Assembly (NCBI GenBank): GCA_913009915.1
Contig: CAJVYZ010000097.1
Coordinates: 1-8,363 of the forward strand
Reading direction: 5' to 3'
Length of the DNA: 8,363 nucleotides
From: an uncultured Gemmatimonadota bacterium
Lineage (GTDB): Bacteria > Gemmatimonadota > Gemmatimonadetes > Gemmatimonadales > GWC2-71-9
Part shown: in pieces, positions 5,596 through 8,363 of the stretch
Layout: every line of letters begins with the position of its first letter
How positions within the stretch are numbered: the first letter of the stretch is position 1
Translations under genes and position numbers: made by a program
Notes under the pieces: generated by a model
Told to the model about the DNA's origin: nothing
The model's database searches: none
The model's input: the letters and a program-made list of their open reading frames with translations, nothing else

Positions 5596-5868
5596 CTACG
5601 CGTACCTTGTTTCGAGTCGCTTCAGCAGCGCGGTAGCGCGACGCCGCAGAAGTGCGTGCCGCTCCCACACCAGGTAGTCCCGCAACAGGGCGACGGTTTC
5701 CACCCTGGCATTGCGGGCCAGGAACGCCAGCGCGGCCAGCCGCCTATGGGGCCGGGGACTGAACAGGTCTTGCCGGTGGTACTCGCCGTATTGCTGCGCG
5801 GCGAACACGCCGACCATCAGTCCGATGGCCGTGCCCCCGGCCATGGCCAACACGCGGCCTACCCTCAC
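5596..5868 (-). CDS. Small membrane-anchored protein of unknown function
   Basis: I do not recognise this 90-residue protein. Residues about 4-24 form one hydrophobic, Gly/Ala-rich segment with a preceding Arg, suggesting a single N-terminal membrane anchor with no lipobox. The rest is very basic and predicted helical: about 37-87 (SPRPHRRLAALAFLARN through LLRRRATALLKRLE) resembles a pair of HEAT-like helices, which would lie in the cytoplasm. That it is a real gene is well supported: its GTG overlaps the recR TGA by four bases, an AGGAGG site lies four bases upstream, and mglB follows seven bases after its stop. The position between recR and mglBA suggests co-expression, perhaps tethering or scaffolding the polarity pair, but that is only inference from context. 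Confidence 0.75.
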   Translation of the reverse strand: MRVGRVLAMAGGTAIGLMVGVFAAQQYGEYHRQDLFSPRPHRRLAALAFLARNARVETVALLRDYLVWERHALLRRRATALLKRLETRYA

Positions 5869-6455
5869 TGGACCTCCTGTCGCGCCGTCAGCGCGTGGGA
5901 CAGGGTAACGCTGTCCACGTATTCCAGATCTCCCCCAACCGGCAAGCCCCGGGCCAGCCGAGTGACCTTGGTGGGCAACGCCGCCAGCGCCTGCTGCAGG
6001 TAGGTGGAGGTGGCTTCCCCTTCCATCGAAGGGTTGGTGGCCAGAATCACCTCGTGTACGTCCCCGCCCCGAACCCGGTCCACCAATGTCGCAATCCGCA
6101 GAGCCTCGGGCCCAATGCCGTCGAGCGGCGACAGGTGCCCCCCGAGGACGTGGTACCGTCCCCGAAAATCGGTGGACCGCTCGACCACGGCTACGGTGGC
6201 CGGGTCCTCCACCACGCAGACGATCGCGGGATCGCGCCGCGGATCGCTACAGATGTCGCACACCTCGGCTTCGGTCGGGTTGCCGCACACACTACACGGC
6301 CGGACCCGCTCCGCCACTGTGGTAAGACAGGTAGCCAACTTGCTGACCTGCTCTGCGGGCTGATCCAACAGGTGATAGGTGAGCCGTTGGGCCGTCTTCC
6401 GGCCGATGCCCGGCAGCCGGGCGAACTCGGCGATCAGCCCTTCGATGGCGCTCAC
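5865..6455 (-). CDS. recR: Recombination mediator RecR
   Basis: RecR acts with RecO (and RecF) to load RecA on single-stranded DNA at gaps. The protein has 196 residues, normal for the family. A helix-hairpin-helix (LPGIGRKTAQRL) is at 14-25, and the zinc site uses C54, C57, C66 and C69. The Toprim domain starts near 79 with VVEDPATVAVVE and continues through YHVLGGHLSPLDGIGPE. The C-terminal Walker-B-like ARGLPVGGDLEYVD is at 168-181. The GTG start is three bases after the ybaB stop and is the first start available, because a TAG in frame lies just upstream; its ribosome site is weak. Its last four bases overlap the next small gene. Confidence 0.96.
   Translation of the reverse strand: MSAIEGLIAEFARLPGIGRKTAQRLTYHLLDQPAEQVSKLATCLTTVAERVRPCSVCGNPTEAEVCDICSDPRRDPAIVCVVEDPATVAVVERSTDFRGRYHVLGGHLSPLDGIGPEALRIATLVDRVRGGDVHEVILATNPSMEGEATSTYLQQALAALPTKVTRLARGLPVGGDLEYVDSVTLSHALTARQEVQ
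5873..5878 (-). promoter_or_regulatory. Strong Shine-Dalgarno site for the small unknown gene
   Basis: The minus strand reads AGGAGG, then TCCA, then the GTG start. This is the best ribosome site I found among the genes in the window. It lies inside the 3' end of recR. It is the main support for both the reality and the start of the 90-residue gene. Confidence 0.75.
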
Positions 6456-6458
6456 CGA

Positions 6459-6767
6459 CTACGGCGACATCGGGAAGGACGCGGGCTGCAGTTGTTGCAT
6501 GGCGGCCTGCCGCTCGTCCGTGGCCCGGCGCTGGGCTTCGGAGACCGCCGACAGGATCAGCTCCGCCAGGAAGTCTGCGTCGTGATCGTCGAATACGGCC
6601 GGATCGACGTCCAGCGACCGCAGCGCGCCGCGTCCGTCCACGGTCACCCGCACCATGCCGCCGCCGGCGGTCGCGTCAATGGAGCGGTCGGCCAGGTCGG
6701 TTTCCAGTTGTTGCAACCGGCCCTGAAGCTGCTGGCCCAGCTGCATGATCTGCTGTAAGTCTGCCAT
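6459..6767 (-). CDS. ybaB: YbaB/EbfC family nucleoid-associated protein
   Basis: This is a small dimeric DNA-binding protein of the family found between dnaX and recR in many bacteria; relatives coat DNA and affect nucleoid structure. It has 102 residues, normal length. The N-terminal coiled helix is Gln-rich (LQQIMQLGQQLQGRLQQLE, 4-22), as in the family. GGGMVRVTVDGRGALRSLDVDP (about 35-56) is the conserved beta region, and a C-terminal helix ends in a Pro/Met-rich tail. The ATG is 82 bases after the dnaX stop and has only a weak upstream purine site (GACGGGAT). recR follows after three bases. Confidence 0.93.
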   Translation of the reverse strand: MADLQQIMQLGQQLQGRLQQLETDLADRSIDATAGGGMVRVTVDGRGALRSLDVDPAVFDDHDADFLAELILSAVSEAQRRATDERQAAMQQLQPASFPMSP

Positions 6768-6834
6768 ATATCCCGTCAGTCCTGCGTTCGGTGGGGAAAC
6801 CTAGAAGCCTCCCTACTCCTAGGCAAGGAAACCA

Positions 6835-6848
6835 GGCCGCGCACGGCC
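6835..6848 (-). other. Short hairpin at the end of dnaX
   Basis: GGCCG and CGGCC pair across a 4-base loop directly after the dnaX stop, followed on the minus strand by TGGTTTCCTT. The stem has only 5 bp and the T content is modest, so at most it slows polymerase between dnaX and ybaB. The rest of the 82-base gap shows no gene or clear signal. Confidence 0.25.
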
Positions 6849-6849
6849 G

Positions 6850-8363
6850 TTACTCCATTACTTCCAAATCTAATTCCGTGGCCGCCACATCGAGCGCCGG
6901 GTCGGAGGCGCGGTGCAAGTCCAACCGCTCCTGCCGAACGCGCTCCTCGGAATATCGCTTGGGGCGTGCCGCCGGAGCCTCGTCCGCCCCCGCCCCGGAA
7001 CCTCCCTCGGCGGATGCCAGCCGCACGGTGACCGGCTGGCCCACCCGCTGGGCCACCAGCCGCTCGAGCGCCCCCCGGTTGCGAGCCAACGGTTCGTCCA
7101 CGTGAGCCCCGGGGTCAACCAGCCCCAGAGTCACCAACGGCGGTACCACCTCGACCGGCTCCGTGGCGCCCAGCGCCTGAGCCAGGAACCGGCTGATGCC
7201 GCCAGCCTCCTCGACGATGCTGGGCCAGATGCCCTTGAGGCCCTCGAGCGTGAAATCAGCGGAGGTGGAAGCGGGGGCAGCGGGGGTGGAAGCGAGGGCA
7301 GCGGGAGCAGCGGGGGCAGCAGGCTTGGCTGAGGTTCTTGCCCGCTGCGACGCCGCCCTACTGCCCCCGCTGCTCCCGCTGCCCTCGCTGCCCCCGCTTT
7401 CGTCTCCGCTGCCCTCGCCTTGCAGCACCTGCTGCAAATCCACCAGCCGATCCATCATGGTCCAGCGCAGCAGTACCGTCTCTACCTGGAGCCGCGGGCG
7501 GCCGCCGCGGCGGATGGCGGCCTCGCTTTCGGCCAGAAGGTTGAGCATGCGCAGGACGTCGCCGGCGGCCAGCTGGTCTTTGGCTTGCTCAACGCTGGCG
7601 TGCATGGCTTCGGTCAATCCGTCGGTGGTGGCGCCGACCTGGGACTTGAGCACCGCCCGGAGCACGTCGGCGGCGCCCGACATGAACTCGGTGAGGTCCG
7701 CCCCGGAGTCGATCAGCCGGTCGATGAGGTCGAACACGCCGGCCGGGTCGCGCTCGACGATCAGCTGGAGGAGACCGGTGTAGATCTCGTCCGACGCCAG
7801 GCCGAGGACCTCCCGCACCCGTTCGGCGGTAAGGGCGCCCTCGCCAAAACTCAGGCACTGGTCGAGCACCGACAGCGCATCGCGCATGCCGCCGTCGGCG
7901 TGCCGGGCGATCAGCATGGTGGCGTCGGCCTCGGCCTCGATGCCCTCGGCCGCCAGTACTTCCGTCAATCGCTTTTGTATGGCGCTGGGTCCGATGCGCT
8001 TGAAATCGAAACGCTGGAGACGGGACATCACCGGGGCCGCGAGGGCGGCGATCTTGTGAGGCTCCGTGGTGGCGAACACGAACACCACGCGCGAAGGCGG
8101 CTCCTCGAGAATCTTCAGCAGGGCGTTCCACGCCTCGCGGGTCAGCATGTGGGCTTCGTCGACGATGTAGACCTTGTAGTGCCCGTCCTCGGAGGCGGCA
8201 TACATGGCCCGTTCGCGCAGGGCCCGCGCGTCGTCTACCCCGCGATTGGACGCGGCGTCGATTTCGATCACGTCGAGGTTGGCCGCACCGTTCCAGATCC
8301 GGGTACAGACGTCACACTCGCCGCAGGGTTCGCCGGTGGGGGGGTCGGCGCGCCGCTCGCAAT
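6850..8363 (-). CDS. dnaX: DNA polymerase III subunit gamma/tau, N-terminus beyond window
   Basis: This is the ATPase of the sliding-clamp loader. The frame stays open to the window edge, so about 504 residues are seen and the Walker A loop is missing; the GTG at 8271 is internal. From the edge, the zinc cysteines are at about 1, 13, 16 and 19, followed by LDVIEIDAASNRGVDD. Walker B is VDEAH at about 67-71, sensor 1 is FATTE, and the sensor 2 arginine is in GGMRDALSVLDQ near 160. The arginine-finger motif, usually SRC, reads SRL at about 113-115 and is preceded by a segment about three residues longer than usual. A Gly/Ser then Ala/Pro linker (about 314-367) leads to a tau-like C-terminal region of roughly 135 residues. 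No programmed frameshift site was found. Confidence 0.96.
   Translation of the reverse strand, partial: CERRADPPTGEPCGECDVCTRIWNGAANLDVIEIDAASNRGVDDARALRERAMYAASEDGHYKVYIVDEAHMLTREAWNALLKILEEPPSRVVFVFATTEPHKIAALAAPVMSRLQRFDFKRIGPSAIQKRLTEVLAAEGIEAEADATMLIARHADGGMRDALSVLDQCLSFGEGALTAERVREVLGLASDEIYTGLLQLIVERDPAGVFDLIDRLIDSGADLTEFMSGAADVLRAVLKSQVGATTDGLTEAMHASVEQAKDQLAAGDVLRMLNLLAESEAAIRRGGRPRLQVETVLLRWTMMDRLVDLQQVLQGEGSGDESGGSEGSGSSGGSRAASQRARTSAKPAAPAAPAALASTPAAPASTSADFTLEGLKGIWPSIVEEAGGISRFLAQALGATEPVEVVPPLVTLGLVDPGAHVDEPLARNRGALERLVAQRVGQPVTVRLASAEGGSGAGADEAPAARPKRYSEERVRQERLDLHRASDPALDVAATELDLEVME
7291..7389. repeat. Perfect 29-bp inverted repeat inside dnaX linker
   Basis: The plus strand at 7291-7319 is the exact reverse complement of 7361-7389, with 41 bases between. 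Both arms consist of AGCGGGGGC/AGCGAGGGC-like units, and partial units flank them on both sides (7269-7284 and 7390-7419). In the dnaX frame the upstream arm encodes Gly/Ser-rich residues and the downstream arm Ala/Pro-rich residues, so both lie in the flexible linker. The transcript could fold into a long GC-rich stem. Confidence 0.85.

Noticed and set aside
6768..6849. SRP (4.5S) RNA gene beside dnaX
   Set aside because: The gap is only 82 bases and lacks the conserved GGAAGCAGC-type SRP loop region.
6913..7332. Plus-strand open frame with a Gly/Ser-rich end in the dnaX region
   Set aside because: It mirrors the dnaX linker because of the inverted repeat. The minus strand encodes clear DnaX motifs and no ribosome site supports the plus frame.
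7390..7440. Programmed -1 frameshift site in dnaX before the inverted repeat
   Set aside because: No X XXY YYZ heptamer occurs in the reading frame here; the nearest candidates (around GCGGGGGC) do not fit.

Overview
The window is GC-rich bacterial chromosome carrying a tight block of housekeeping genes, with a sequencing-adapter artefact at its left end. From position 6850 leftward all genes lie on the minus strand and are closely spaced or overlapping. In transcription order they are dnaX (5' end beyond the window), ybaB, recR, a 90-residue membrane-anchored protein of unknown function, mglB, mglA, pgsA, cinA, grpE and dnaJ. One plus-strand gene, a 5'-truncated phage-holin-4-like membrane protein, converges on dnaJ. 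The organism is probably a free-living Gram-negative-type bacterium. The combination of dnaX-ybaB-recR with an MglB/MglA polarity pair, pgsA-cinA and grpE-dnaJ fits what I remember of Gemmatimonadota, but this is inferred from gene order and GC content and has not been checked by a search.

Left end (1-543): positions 40-97 match the 58-base Illumina P5/TruSeq universal adapter with one mismatch (G at 77 where the adapter has T). They are preceded by nine Ts and about 30 bases of probably meaningless sequence. Genomic sequence starts at 98, inside the holin-like gene. That gene ends in a G-rich tract (349-377) and an 18-base-period direct repeat that contains its stop codon. The intergenic gap to dnaJ ends in six tandem copies of a 7-base unit that abut the dnaJ stop codon.

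Chaperone pair (544-2270): grpE and dnaJ are two bases apart, without dnaK or hrcA beside them. The 219-base gap upstream of grpE (2271-2489) is the largest break in the minus-strand run. It holds a perfect 8-bp hairpin, a degenerate 8-base tandem repeat and a 28-base near-perfect palindrome that looks like a dispersed REP-type repeat.

Envelope and polarity block (2490-5868): cinA (NMN deamidase/competence-damage family) and pgsA (phosphatidylglycerophosphate synthase) are three bases apart. Upstream are the Ras-like GTPase MglA, its roadblock partner MglB, and the small unknown protein, which overlaps recR by four bases and has a strong ribosome binding site.

Recombination and replication block (5865-8363): recR, ybaB and dnaX form the common bacterial trio. 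The dnaX linker contains a perfect 29-bp inverted repeat made of AGCGGGGGC-like low-complexity DNA. I see no RNA genes, CRISPR arrays, insertion sequences or defence systems. The items most worth following up are the unknown small protein next to mglBA, the inverted repeat in dnaX, the insertion in MglA, and the G-rich 3' ends of the two convergent genes. None amounts to clear evidence of a new system.
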